Source of the DNA: Magnetospirillum gryphiswaldense MSR-1 v2
GTDB lineage: Bacteria > Pseudomonadota > Alphaproteobacteria > Rhodospirillales > Magnetospirillaceae
DNA: 64,000 nt
Assembly: GCF_000513295.1 (NCBI RefSeq)
Contig: NC_023065.1
Span: 1-64,000, forward strand
Direction of reading: 5' to 3'
This document shows positions 11,259-20,300 of the stretch, in pieces. The notes beneath the pieces are model-generated. The model was not told where the DNA came from, did no database searches, and saw only the letters and a program-made list of their open reading frames with translations. Each line of letters starts with the position of its first letter. The stretch's first letter is position 1. Made by a program: the position numbers and the translations under genes.

Positions 11259-11405
11259 TTAGGGCAGTTTGGGCTTGGTTGGGAAGAAGGGCGTCAGGTC
11301 CAGCAGGCTGGCTTCGGCCAGTTCCGGCACCAGGGAGGCGACGGCAGGGCTATGGTCGGCGTCCAGCAGGACGGGATGGCCCCCGTATCGGGTCATCATC
11401 TCGGA
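11259..11405 (-). pseudogene. C-terminal fragment of an unidentified gene
   Basis: On the minus strand a coherent C-terminus reads RYGGHPVLLDADHSPAVASL... to PFFPTKPKLP followed by a stop. Its codon use fits the host, but the frame is cut at about 11405, where IS701-type coding sequence begins on the other strand. It looks like the tail of a gene broken by insertion or deletion. I do not recognise the family. Confidence 0.35.
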
Positions 11406-11642
11406 CAGGTGGCGGTGACGCTGTCGGTAGCCAATGACCATGCCAGCCTGCCCATCGCCTACCGCCTCTATCTGCCCGAGGGCTGGGCATCGGACCCGGC
11501 GCGGCGCCACAGGGCGGGCGTGCCCGACGACGTCACATTCCGCACCAAGCCGCAGATCGCCCTGGAGCAGGTCCGCGCTGCCCTGGCCGAGGGCGTGGCG
11601 CCGGGAGTGGTGCTGGCCGATGCCGGATACGGCGTTGATACG
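11406..11642 (+). pseudogene. IS701-family transposase fragment
   Basis: About 79 codons match the DDE core of IS701-type transposases as I know them: QVAVTLSVANDHASLP, YRLYLPEGWASDPARR, the KPQIALEQ helix and the VLADAGYG motif. Both the N-terminal part with the first catalytic Asp and the C-terminal part are missing. The right end is cut exactly where the IS66-type sequence begins (GTAA at 11642), so an IS66 element probably inserted into it. Confidence 0.7.
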
Positions 11643-12150
11643 TAAGCGACAAGCTGACCGCACATTGATCGGGTTGTCGGCATCTGGCTGAATCGCCTCC
11701 CAGAGAGGGAGGATACGGTGGATTGTTACCCAAGTAATTTGCAAATTACTGAGCAAACTTGCCGTCGTGCCGAGGTTCTGACCGGCCCGGAGCGGCGTCG
11801 GCGCTGGACGCCTGAGCAGAAAGCGCGGATCGTTGCAGAGAGCCTGACGCCGAATGCGATGGTCAATGCGGTGGCGCGGCGGCATGGCCTGCATCCGAAC
11901 CAACTGTCCAGCTGGCGGCGAGAATTTCGGTCGGCGATGGGGGTGTCGGAGCCGCTGTCCGCTTTCGTGCCGATTACGGTGACGGCGGCGCCGGAGGCGA
12001 TCGTCGCCGCACCGCCGAGTGGGCCGATCGAAATTGTCATAGGTGTGGCGACAGTGCGGGTTCCGCCCCTGACCGATGAGGCAACGCTGCGCCGCGTGCT
12101 GGGCGCGGTTCGGAGCGTGGCGTGATCTCCGCGCGGACCGGGGTCCGGAG
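11642..12150 (+). mobile_element. Truncated IS66-family element
   Basis: The left end starts with GTAAGCGACAAGCTGACC, matching the usual GTAA-type terminus of IS66 elements. It holds a complete orfA (TnpA) and then about nine codons of orfB (VISARTGVR) from GTG 12122, after which similarity ends. The TnpB and TnpC parts and the right inverted repeat are absent, so the element cannot move on its own. Confidence 0.65.
11718..12125 (+). CDS. IS66 family accessory protein TnpA
   Basis: 135-residue helix-turn-helix protein encoded by the first gene of IS66-type elements. The N-terminal half has the diagnostic RRRWTPEQKARIVAES, then AVARRHGLHPNQLSSWRREF, a Tnp_1-type DNA-binding helix-turn-helix; the C-terminal half is Pro/Ala-rich and ends with a short conserved tail leading straight into orfB. 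GTG at 11718 is preceded by GGAGG. The protein is intact but its partners are lost, so it is likely non-functional in transposition. Confidence 0.75.
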   Translation: MDCYPSNLQITEQTCRRAEVLTGPERRRRWTPEQKARIVAESLTPNAMVNAVARRHGLHPNQLSSWRREFRSAMGVSEPLSAFVPITVTAAPEAIVAAPPSGPIEIVIGVATVRVPPLTDEATLRRVLGAVRSVA

Positions 12151-12348
12151 AGCTCGCTTCCCTCTTTTGACGGTGGGTGCCGTCAACTGCATCCCGCAAC
12201 GTTCCACGGCCCTTTCCCCAGCAAGATACACAGGCAGGCCTTGATCCTCATGGCGATCCCTGGTTCCCCCGGTTTCCGCGTACAGAGAGAGGCTGGCCGC
12301 CTGCTCCTGAGTGGGCCCGGATACCTTGCCCATGTGCAGGCCGGGGGC

Positions 12349-12384
12349 GGGGAAACCGGGGAAACCGGGGAAACCGGGGAAGCT
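12349..12384 (+). repeat. 9-bp tandem repeat
   Basis: Three perfect copies and one partial copy of GGGGAAACC. In one plus-strand frame they encode repeated Gly-Glu-Thr. Too short and without spacers to be a CRISPR array. Confidence 0.8.
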
Positions 12385-12463
12385 CAAATGGCGCCAGCAC
12401 AGCAGCCTCTTCCACCCGGGGGAAGGTCCGTGGAAATTCCTGGGGTGACGGTCAATATCCATC

Positions 12464-12493
12464 TTGACGGAGCTACGAGGTGCGTGCTTTAAT
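12464..12493 (+). promoter_or_regulatory. Possible promoter of the DUF927 gene
   Basis: TTGACG (12464-12469), 18 bases, TTTAAT (12488-12493). Good sigma-70-like match located 255 bases upstream of the chosen start. Confidence 0.4.
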
Positions 12494-12747
12494 GAATACG
12501 CAGCATTAAGATCGTTGCTTGAGCGACCAGATGTGTGCGTGGTTGGGCACCCTATTCTATTGGACGGCTGTCATCTCGCCAGTGGCGCCTTTGGCAAAGC
12601 TGGTGCGAACCCGAAAAAGATCCTTGCCGCCCCCCAAGCAACATCGTCAGCGGTGATCCCAGAGATCACACAGGTTTCGATCCGAGTGCAGCTTCTAGCC
12701 GCCGGCAATGCCGAGCGGACGATGGAACTCGACGGCAAGGATCACAC

Positions 12748-14547
12748 ATGCACAATCTCATCCCCACCGACATCACCCAGGCCATTACGCCTGCCGGCTT
12801 CACCGTCGCCTGTGACGGTGTTTACTACGATAAAAGCCGCATCACAGCGACCCCGACCATCGCTCTGGCAAGGGGGCGAGACTTCGCCAGCGAGAGTTGG
12901 ACCCTGTTGGTCGCGCACCTGAACCCGGACGGCATCTGGAAGACCCACCAGATTCCCTTTATCAGTTGGCTGAACCAACGCGAGTACGTGAGCCAGTTGG
13001 CCAACGGCGGCTTGATCATCGCCCCGGGCTCTCAAGGAATCTTTGCCTCCTATCTTGTGCAATGCGCTGCACTCGACGACCTGCCCATCGTGCGGATCAT
13101 GGACCGTCTGGGTTTGTTCAGCCATCCTGGCGCCAATGGCGAGGAGCGCCTCGGCTTCCTGCTGCCCGGAATTACACTTTACCCGAACGCCAGTGAGGCC
13201 GAACAGGTTGGACCCATCTTGTTCCAGCCGAAGATTACAACCCCTGCCCATAAAGCGTACGAACAGGCAGGCACTCTCGAAGAGTGGAAGGCCCACATCG
13301 CTGGTATGAAGGGCAACACAGGTCTGGTCCTGGCGTGCGTGGCGTCTCTCGGCGCTCCCTTTCTCAATGCTGCCGGGATCGATAACTTCGGCCTCAACCT
13401 GTATGGACCATCCTCCACCGGCAAAACCCTTGCCCTGCAAGGCTTCGCTTCGGTGTGGGGATGTGGATCCGACCCCCAGTATGGCGCTGGTCGCGCAGGG
13501 CTGATCGAGCGATGGAACAGCACAGCAAACGGCATGGAAGCGATGATGGCAGCCTACAACGGCATGGGCATGGCCATCGACGAACTGGGCTCCAACGTGG
13601 AAGCGGCCATCAGCATCTACAATTGCGTGGGCGGTCAAGGCAAGTTCCGCATGACCGAAACCGGGGAAGCACGGAAACAACACAAGTGGTCGACCCTGGT
13701 GCTGTCGTCTGGAGAGATCGGCATGGCGGAACGTATCCAGGAGGTGGAGCAGCGCACGGCCAAGACAGGCGAACTGATCCGTATGCTGGACGTCCCCGTG
13801 GGGGAGCTTCCCATCAGGGATAATCTCTCAGCAGATGAGCGGCGCACCCATGCTGAAGCCCTCAAGCAAAATCTGGGGAAGTGCTATGGCAGTGCCGGTC
13901 CGGCCTTCGCCCAAGAGATGCTGACGGCTTTCCAGACCAAGAAAACGCTCGAACAACACTTCGCCGATGATGTGAAGCACTACCACGAACTGCTTTTGGC
14001 TGATTTGGCTGAAAAAGGGTTCACCCTTACCCCAGCCACCAAACGCGCACTCCGCCGCTTCGGCTTTCTCTGCGGTGTTGGCCTTACCGCCATCGCCCTG
14101 GACATTCTGCCCTTAACGAACGACGAGTTCGTGATGGCACTGACCGATACCGTCGAAGCGTGGCTGACCAATATGCCGCGAGAATCGGACGAAGAGACGG
14201 TATTAGAGGGATTGCGCGACTTCGTTCTTCGGTACCGTAGCCAGATCATCAGCACCGATGCGCCGGCAGGGCAACCCAGGCGTGCTAACATGCCCCGTCG
14301 CGGCTTGTTGCATCGTGGCTTGCTGCTGCTGGACGAAGTTGGTATGCGCGAAGCGTGCGGAAACACCCCCATCAATCAAGCTGCCAAGGTCATCCGGTCA
14401 CACGGAATGTTGAGGACAGAAGCCCGCGACAAACTCACCTACCGGGTGACTATCGCAAGCATGAACATCACCAAGGGCAGGTTCTATGCTATCGACTATG
14501 GCCGCCTGATGGGTGCAAACCAGGCAGAAACAGAGGTGGCTGCGTAG
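12748..14547 (+). CDS. DUF927 domain protein (phage/plasmid-type ATPase)
   Basis: A 599-residue protein whose middle matches the DUF927 family as I know it: Walker A GPSSTGKT (220-227), an acidic Walker B-like MAIDELGS (about 275-282), and the conserved glycine-rich LSSGEIGMAE strand. DUF927 proteins usually lie beside primases in prophages, plasmids and integrative elements and are thought to act as replicative helicase-like ATPases, but the biochemical role is not established. The ATG at 12748 has AAGG seven bases upstream; the frame is open further upstream, but that part has no family character. No primase or integrase accompanies it here, so it is an orphan within the island. Confidence 0.75.
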   Translation: MHNLIPTDITQAITPAGFTVACDGVYYDKSRITATPTIALARGRDFASESWTLLVAHLNPDGIWKTHQIPFISWLNQREYVSQLANGGLIIAPGSQGIFASYLVQCAALDDLPIVRIMDRLGLFSHPGANGEERLGFLLPGITLYPNASEAEQVGPILFQPKITTPAHKAYEQAGTLEEWKAHIAGMKGNTGLVLACVASLGAPFLNAAGIDNFGLNLYGPSSTGKTLALQGFASVWGCGSDPQYGAGRAGLIERWNSTANGMEAMMAAYNGMGMAIDELGSNVEAAISIYNCVGGQGKFRMTETGEARKQHKWSTLVLSSGEIGMAERIQEVEQRTAKTGELIRMLDVPVGELPIRDNLSADERRTHAEALKQNLGKCYGSAGPAFAQEMLTAFQTKKTLEQHFADDVKHYHELLLADLAEKGFTLTPATKRALRRFGFLCGVGLTAIALDILPLTNDEFVMALTDTVEAWLTNMPRESDEETVLEGLRDFVLRYRSQIISTDAPAGQPRRANMPRRGLLHRGLLLLDEVGMREACGNTPINQAAKVIRSHGMLRTEARDKLTYRVTIASMNITKGRFYAIDYGRLMGANQAETEVAA

Positions 14548-14559
14548 ATCATGGCGCGC

Positions 14560-14582
14560 GGAAGGCCCTATCGGGGCCTTCC
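14560..14582 (+). terminator. Hairpin after the DUF927 gene
   Basis: 9-bp perfect stem (14560-14568 with 14574-14582) and 5-base loop, 12 bases after the stop. No T-run follows, so termination would be weak. Confidence 0.5.
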
Positions 14583-14732
14583 ACCTCACCAATTACGCCA
14601 TGCCGTCAACTTTGGCGAGGCCGGTGCCCCTCCGTCAGCGACATGTAGAAAGCAGACGTTTAGCCGCGGAGAGAATGATGCTCGCCGTTGCGTGCTTTGG
14701 CCAAGCCGATGTGGCTGGGACGGACGGTCTTA
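14583..14732. other. Gap between the DUF927 gene and IS630, nothing recognised
   Basis: 150 bases without a supportable gene; its right end is the TA target of the IS630 element. Confidence 0.4.
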
Positions 14733-14828
14733 GAGCGGTTTCACGCCGAGCGGAATCGGTAGAGGATTCCCCCTGAGGTCATTTTGTGATTCAACATCTT
14801 CGGTAACAACGCTCCCGAGGATGATGCG

Positions 14829-15224
14829 ATGACGTGGCGCTCAGGGCAGTCCTATTCTCAGGACTTGCGCGATAGAGTTTTGGCGGCTGTGGACAGCGGC
14901 ATGAGCGCCTACGAGGTGGCGCCGCTGTTCCGGGTGAGCGTTTCGTACATCTACAAGGCCCAAGGCCGCCGCCGGGCCACCGGCGAGACGACGGTGAAGC
15001 CACGGCCTGGGCGGCCAGGACAGAAGCTGGCGGCTCACCTTGAGGCGTTGCAGGCGCAGATCAAGGTCGAGCCCGATGCCACGCTGGCTGAGTTGCGCGC
15101 CTGGGTTCTGGCCGAATTGGGCGTGTCGATCAGCGTCGGCGGCCTGTGGAACACGCTTGAGCGGCTCGACCTCAGTCTGAAAAAAAGAGTGCGCATGCTG
15201 CCGAGCAGGAACGTCCCGACGTAG
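14829..15224 (+). CDS. IS630 transposase, N-terminal part (orfA)
   Basis: 131-residue product with paired helix-turn-helix DNA-binding regions: [18 protein letters not shown], then [14 protein letters not shown], and a second HTH around [17 protein letters not shown]. The typical IS630 linker [10 protein letters not shown] follows the first. Just before its end is A7 (15180-15186), where a -1 slip would join it to the catalytic frame; without the slip it stops at 15224. Lys-Lys codons read the slippery run. Confidence 0.85.
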   Translation: MTWRSGQSYSQDLRDRVLAAVDSGMSAYEVAPLFRVSVSYIYKAQGRRRATGETTVKPRPGRPGQKLAAHLEALQAQIKVEPDATLAELRAWVLAELGVSISVGGLWNTLERLDLSLKKRVRMLPSRNVPT

Positions 15225-15790
15225 CCGAAGGACGCATCGCCTGGCGAGCCGAGCAGCCGGCGCTGGACCCAACCCGCTTGGTCTTCCTTGATGAAACCGG
15301 GGCATCGACCAACATGACCCGGCGCTACGGACGGGCGCCGCGCGGTCAGCGGCTGCTGGCTGCGGTGCCGCACGGTCATTGGAAAATGACCACCTTCGTC
15401 GGGGCGCTCCGGCATGACGGAATCTCCGCCCCCTTCGTCATCGACAAGGCGATGAATGGCGCGATCTTCCTGGCCTATGTCGAGCAGGTCCTGGCTCCGA
15501 CCTTGCGGCCCGGCGACATCGTCGTAATGGACAATCTGCCCGCCCACAAGGTGGCAGGGGTCAAGCAACTCATCGAAGCCCGAGGGGCCACCCTGCGGTA
15601 TCTGCCGCCCTACTCCCCAGACCTCAATCCCATCGAGCTCGCCTTCGCCAAGCTCAAGAGCCTGCTGCGAAAGGCGCAAGCCCGCACCATCAACACCTTA
15701 TGGGACGTGATCGGAAAACTCATCGACCTGTTTCCGCCCGAGGAATGCGCCAATTTCTTCGCCCACGACGGATATGGACGCTCGATGTGA
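15188..15790 (+). CDS. IS630 transposase, catalytic part (orfB, by -1 frameshift)
   Basis: DDE endonuclease domain of the same transposase. Catalytic carboxylates appear in [17 protein letters not shown] and [15 protein letters not shown], the full D-D-E set of the family. The frame is open back to the A7 slip site at 15180-15186; the first internal ATG-type start would be near 15278, which would lose the segment joining the domains. Hence expression as an orfAB fusion by frameshifting is most likely. Confidence 0.85.
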   Translation, partial: SAHAAEQERPDVAEGRIAWRAEQPALDPTRLVFLDETGASTNMTRRYGRAPRGQRLLAAVPHGHWKMTTFVGALRHDGISAPFVIDKAMNGAIFLAYVEQVLAPTLRPGDIVVMDNLPAHKVAGVKQLIEARGATLRYLPPYSPDLNPIELAFAKLKSLLRKAQARTINTLWDVIGKLIDLFPPEECANFFAHDGYGRSM

Positions 15791-15806
15791 AAATGCTCTA
15801 GACGGC

Positions 15807-15834
15807 AGCCCCAGCACCCGTCGGCGCTGGGGCT
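15807..15834 (-). terminator. Hairpin downstream of the 124-residue gene
   Basis: 9-bp stem AGCCCCAGC/GCTGGGGCT (15807-15815 with 15826-15834) with a 10-base loop, about 80 bases past the stop at 15913 on the minus strand. Confidence 0.55.
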
Positions 15835-15912
15835 CCATGTGATGTGGCGGTCTGGTCCTGCGTGCCTCTCGCGTCGGCCGACGGTCGGGCCCGGGACTGC
15901 CAACGGCCTGTT

Positions 15913-16287
15913 TCAGGCGTCTTGTCGTTCTCGGTTCCGACCTCGCCGGGCGGCCTCGCCCAGCAAGGCCAGGATGCGCTCGACCGGTGCGCCATCCATC
16001 AGCCCGCCCAGGGCGGCAACGGCCTCTTCGACGTACTCCCGCTCGACCATAGCCCCGCAATGCCCGTGGTGCGCCGCCGCACCCAGGACGCCCTGTGCGA
16101 CAAAGTGGCTGACCACGACCACCGGGCCGGTCGGTGTTGCCGCGCGGCGCACCTCAGGTCCGCCGGACAAGACGGCGGCGAAGTCGATGACGGTGACGCG
16201 GGGGGAGACGCCGGGGTCGCAGCACTTCGCCGCAAGCATAGCGATGGGCGGGGCGGCATCGCTGCCGTCCGGTGTGGGGGTGGTCAT
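15913..16287 (-). CDS. Protein of unknown function (124 residues)
   Basis: Not recognised. The product is small, Ala-rich, with no signal peptide or membrane segment; the last third (EREYVEEAVAALGGLMDG to GEAARRG) looks helical. The chosen ATG at 16287 starts after the terminator hairpin at 16310-16338; a longer frame from 16356 would run through that hairpin and is unlikely. It may belong to the original mobile element, since similar small unknown genes are common there. Confidence 0.4.
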   Translation of the reverse strand: MTTPTPDGSDAAPPIAMLAAKCCDPGVSPRVTVIDFAAVLSGGPEVRRAATPTGPVVVVSHFVAQGVLGAAAHHGHCGAMVEREYVEEAVAALGGLMDGAPVERILALLGEAARRGRNRERQDA

Positions 16288-16296
16288 GGCTTGGCT

Positions 16297-16338
16297 CCAG
16301 AAAAGCAAAAGCCCCACCGGTGTGAAACCGGTAGGGCT
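16297..16338 (-). terminator. Terminator of the bph operon
   Basis: 12-base arms (16310-16321 with 16327-16338) with one mismatch and loop GTGAA. On the minus strand it is followed by TTTTGCTTTTCT, a good rho-independent end. It is the first terminator-like structure after the last response regulator (stop at 16530). The 190 bases between contain no gene I can support. Confidence 0.7.
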
Positions 16339-16529
16339 GATTGGATCAATGGTCATCAGGCGGTTCTGGCGCCTGGATCATGGGAATCTTAAGGGTCTGA
16401 TGCGGGCGGGCGTTACCCCATTTTGCTGGTATCGGCGGTCAGGTGATCCGCTGGTTCCTCAACTTGGTGATCGCTTTGCTCAGGTCATCCAAATTCCATC
16501 AGGCGCGCCCACGGCTCCAATAGTTCGCT

Positions 16530-16931
16530 TCAGGGACAGTGTGGGCTGCTCGCCAAAACGCCCTTGATCTCGGCGAACAGACGCCTGACCGACGCGGTCT
16601 TGTTCAGGAAAATGTTGGCACCGGCTTCGAGCGCACGCCTTTCTGCGCTACCTGTGACCGCGGTCAGCATGACGATCGGCACGTTCGGATCGAGCCCGAC
16701 GACCGCTCCTGAGCGGATCACCCGCGTGCAATCAAATCCGTTCATACCGGGCATCATCCAGTCCATCACGACGACATCGACGTTGCCGCCCTGCAGGGCC
16801 GAAACCGCCGCGTCGCCATCGCCGACCTCTATGATGTCGGTGATCTCGAGCATCTCAAGGACTGTCCTGATGATGATCCGCATCTGCTCGTCGTCCTCGA
16901 CGACGACGGCGCGGCGGCCCGCTCCAGCCAT
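16530..16931 (-). CDS. Single-domain response regulator (CheY-like), second of pair
   Basis: 133 residues forming one receiver domain and nothing else. Acidic pocket E12, D13, D14 (VVVEDDEQ), phosphoacceptor D57 in VVVMDWMMPGMNG, Thr in VMLTAV and the conserved Lys in FLNKTAS (Thr where Pro usually follows). The start at 16931 is two bases after the stop of the preceding regulator; the frame continues upstream but only as an out-of-frame shadow of that gene. As the last gene of the bphO-bphP operon it is a likely phosphate acceptor from the phytochrome kinase. With no output domain it should act by binding a partner protein or by serving as a phosphate sink. Confidence 0.87.
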   Translation of the reverse strand: MAGAGRRAVVVEDDEQMRIIIRTVLEMLEITDIIEVGDGDAAVSALQGGNVDVVVMDWMMPGMNGFDCTRVIRSGAVVGLDPNVPIVMLTAVTGSAERRALEAGANIFLNKTASVRRLFAEIKGVLASSPHCP

Positions 16932-16933
16932 TG

Positions 16934-17326
16934 TCACCGCGCGGCCGCGAGCCCCAAAACCTTGGCCACGCCGGCATTCAGGCTTCTGAGGGAGAACGGC
17001 TTCTCCATGAAATGGTCGACTCCAGCCGCATAGGCGGCAGCCTCGGACTCCTTGCCGCCCATGGATGTTAGCAGGACGATCGGCAGTCGGGGGTTGATCC
17101 CGTCGATCCCCGCCCGAATGCGTCGGGCGCATTCGAGCCCGTCCATTACCTCCATCTTCCAGTCCATGATGACGATGTCGGCGCCGCCGTCCCTGAGCGC
17201 GGCCAATGCCTCCTCGCCGTTGCCGGCTTCGGCGATGTCGTCGATTCCGAAGCTGTTCAGTGCGATGTGGACCAGATCCCGGATCTGGCGAATGTCCTCA
17301 ACGATCACAGCCCGCTTCAAAGCCAT
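16934..17326 (-). CDS. Single-domain response regulator (CheY-like), first of pair
   Basis: 130 residues, a receiver domain only: acidic pair E10/D11 (AVIVEDIRQ), phosphoacceptor D55 in IVIMDWKMEVMDG, Ser/Thr in LLTSMGG and the conserved Lys in FMEKPFSL. ATG 17326 is chosen over one six codons upstream because AGGAGG (17335-17340) lies 8 bases before it. The gene follows bphP by 14 bases and is almost joined to the next regulator (2-base gap). The two regulators are paralogous but clearly different in sequence, which suggests distinct targets or an acceptor-plus-sink arrangement. Confidence 0.88.
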   Translation of the reverse strand: MALKRAVIVEDIRQIRDLVHIALNSFGIDDIAEAGNGEEALAALRDGGADIVIMDWKMEVMDGLECARRIRAGIDGINPRLPIVLLTSMGGKESEAAAYAAGVDHFMEKPFSLRSLNAGVAKVLGLAAAR

Positions 17327-17340
17327 ATCACTGTCCTCCT

Positions 17341-20300
17341 TCACTGTTCATTGCTGTCTATGGCGGCACGAATGGCACCGAGCGTGGGCACCAGAGTGGC
17401 CTCCAGGCGGTCAACTTGCTCGGCCACGCCAGCTGTTTCGCCGCCATCGATCGCCGCCTCGATCGCTGCGGCTAATACTTGGACCTCGCCGGCATCGATC
17501 ATCGCAGCCGCGCCCTTCAATGAGTGGGCTAGGCGGCTGGACCACTCCCGGTCGCCCTTGCCCAAGGAGCGACGCAGCCGCTCGACCACATCGGCCTGCT
17601 GGTCGGCAAAACTGCGCAGGGAACGAAGGTACAGCGCCCGCAGTCCCGCCACCCGGCGCAATCCGGCCCGGACGTTGAGGCCGGCAATGGAGGATGGGAT
17701 GTGCAGACCGCCACCCACCTGTGACCGGGTGGACGGCGTGTTGGCGAGCTCCCCATCGCCGACGCCAGTCACCCATTTCTGAATGATCGCATAGAGCTGG
17801 TCCGGGTCGAACGGCTTAGTGATAAAGTCATCCATGCCGGCGTCGTGGCATTGTCTCCGGTGTTGTCCCATGGCGTTGGCGGTCATGGCAATGATGGGAA
17901 GCTCGGCGAAGCGGGGCTGCGCCCTTAGCCGGGACGTCGCCTCCAGGCCGTCCATCACCGGCATATGCATGTCCATCAGAACGATCTCGTAGCCGGGGTG
18001 GTCCTCGACCATGGAAATGGCGGTAGCGCCGTCGCCTGCGATATCGACCGCCATACCCGCCGCCTCCAGTAGCCCCTTGGCCACGATTTGGTTGGTGGCG
18101 TCGTCTTCGACCAGCAGCACTTTGGTCCCGCCCAGAATGGCGAAGTCAGTGCCAAGGACGCCGGACGATGGGCCCCCCGGCTCGGCGGCCAAGTCTTCCT
18201 CGCTGCTGGCTTCCACTCGCACCGTGAACCAGAAGGTGCTGCCTTGGCCGGGGGCACTGCTCACCCCGACGGTGCCGCCCATCAGGATGGCCAGCTGCTT
18301 GGTGATGGCTAGTCCGAGGCCGGTGCCCCCGAAACGGCGGGTGGTCGAACTGTCGGCCTGCTGGAACGACTGGAACAGCCCTGCCTGCTGCTCCGCTGTG
18401 AGGCCGATGCCAGTGTCGCTCACCGACACCCGCAGCATGATGCCTGCGGCGTTCTCCTCTTCCATCTCCACGCTGATGGTGATCCGGCCAGCTTCGGTGA
18501 ACTTGACTGCGTTGTTGACGTAGTTGAGCAGCATCTGGCCAAGCCGCAACGCATCGCCGACGAGGCAGCGAGGCAGCGCCCGTTCGATCTGAAAGAAGAT
18601 CTTCAGGCCCTTCGCCTTAGCCCGGTCGGCGACCACGGCGACGGTGTCGTCGAGCAGGCGCTGAAGGTCAAACACGCCGCGATCGATCACCAACTGCCCG
18701 GCCTCGATCTTCGAGAAATCGAGTACATCGTTGATAATCCCCATTAGGCGCTGCGCCGAGCGCTGGATCGTCTCGATGTTTTCGCGCTGACGTGGCGGGA
18801 GTTCGGCTGCAAGGGCCAGATGGGTCATGCCGATGATGCCGTTCATCGGTGTGCGGATTTCGTGGCTCATATTGGCAAGAAAGCGGGATTTCGCCTCTGA
18901 ACTCTCGGCAAGTTGGGTGTTGAGCACGCGGATAGTGCGCATTTGCCGCAAAACCACGTCGTTCAGGGCGGTGCGCAGCGACCGGGCGATATCGATCTTC
19001 CATTGCGGCCAGGGCCGGGAATGGCCGCGCTGCTCAGTGACCCAGCGGGCGAAAGACTCGCGGGGAAAATAGTTGCCAGATTGCTTCTGACGGTCGACGT
19101 CGCTGGGTGTGGCGCCGGCCCACACTTTGACCAGAACTTGTTCCGGGCGGAACCACAGGATCATGTCCTGGCCAGCGTCTCCCACTGCGATGGCCAAGAC
19201 GCCGCTGGCGGTCGCGGTGTAGGCGGTGAACTCTTCCACTTCCATTGAGATGCACTGGCTGGCGAAGACCCCATCGACCGCATTGTCCTTGCAATAGCGG
19301 GCGAGGCGGGAGATGGCATCCTCCGGTGGGGCGTCCCCGACGGCGAGTATTTTTGTCGGAACGCTGTGGTCTTCCTCATAGATCACCGCAGCACCGCTGG
19401 AGGCGAAGAATACGTCAGTGAGCCTAACCGCCCCGTTTAACAGCGGCGTAATGAAATTTTCGGCACCGGCTATCTGCTCTAAAAGCCGGGCGTGCAACGC
19501 CACATGAACGGCGCGCGCTTCCTTTTCATCTATGGTTTCTGTGGCACGAAGGCGCATGCTAAAGGCGTCGGTCAGCATCTCGACTAGCGGCCGAATCCAG
19601 ATAGCCACCCGATGCGGGGCGCGGTGGTGCCCAACGATCAGGCCCCAGAGGTGCCCACCGTCGATGACCGAGGTCGACATGGATCCGTTGACGCCAAGGT
19701 TCTTTTGGTAGAGGCGGTGGATGGGAGAGAGGCTGCGGCAGTGGCACCGGCCGAGGTCGAATGGCCGGCCGTTTTCGGGATCCACCGCCGGCACCATATC
19801 GACCGGAACATAATCTCGGTCCGGTGCCAGCCTGGGCGGCGCCTCCAAATAGAGGGCACGGGCCTGAGGCGGAATGTCGGCGGCCGGGAAATGAAACGCT
19901 AGGAACTCTTCGTCCCAATCGGCGACCTTGCTCTCGCCGACCACCTCGCCATGACCCTCTTGGTCGAAGCGGTAGACCAGGATTCGCTCGAAGCCGGTTA
20001 TCCGACGAACCCCGTCGGCGACCAGCTTGGCCAAGGTTTCTAGCGTGGCGGCATCGCGGATCTCCGCGACAACCCGCTGGACAAAGGCGAGAAATTCCTC
20101 GAACTTGGCGCCCTCGGCGAGGACATCCACCGCCAGATGGGGTTCGATCTCGCAGAACACCCGATCCCCTTTGCGATGCACACTCACCCGCGCCCCGAAG
20201 GGGGGCAGCGCCCCACCTGGAAGCGACAGGGAGAGGTCAGCCGCGTGGAGTCCTTCGCCCCCCCAGCGACGGATGTTGGCGCATATCTCAACCGGCAGGC

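Larger units (their letters stand above)
12151..12747. other. Junction region before the DUF927 gene
   Basis: About 600 bases with no gene I can support. It contains the broken orfB, a 9-bp tandem repeat (12349-12384), and a possible promoter (12464-12493) in front of the DUF927 gene. A plus-strand frame ending at 12492 looks partly protein-like and may be the remnant of the preceding gene of the phage- or plasmid-type module. Confidence 0.4.
14733..15798 (+). mobile_element. Complete IS630-family insertion sequence
   Basis: A 1066-bp element bounded by terminal inverted repeats: left GAGCGGTTTCAC (from 14733) and right end, read inward, GAGCATTTTCAC. It is flanked on both sides by TA (14731-14732 and 15799-15800), the dinucleotide target duplicated by IS630/Tc1-mariner elements. 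It contains two overlapping transposase frames joined by a probable -1 frameshift. All these parts are present, so it may still be active. Confidence 0.88.

Noticed and set aside
12349-12384. CRISPR-like repeat
   Set aside because: Direct tandem 9-mers with no spacers and no cas genes.
16932-17132. 67-residue N-terminal extension of the second response regulator
   Set aside because: It is the out-of-frame image of the preceding regulator gene; receiver similarity begins at the ATG 16931.
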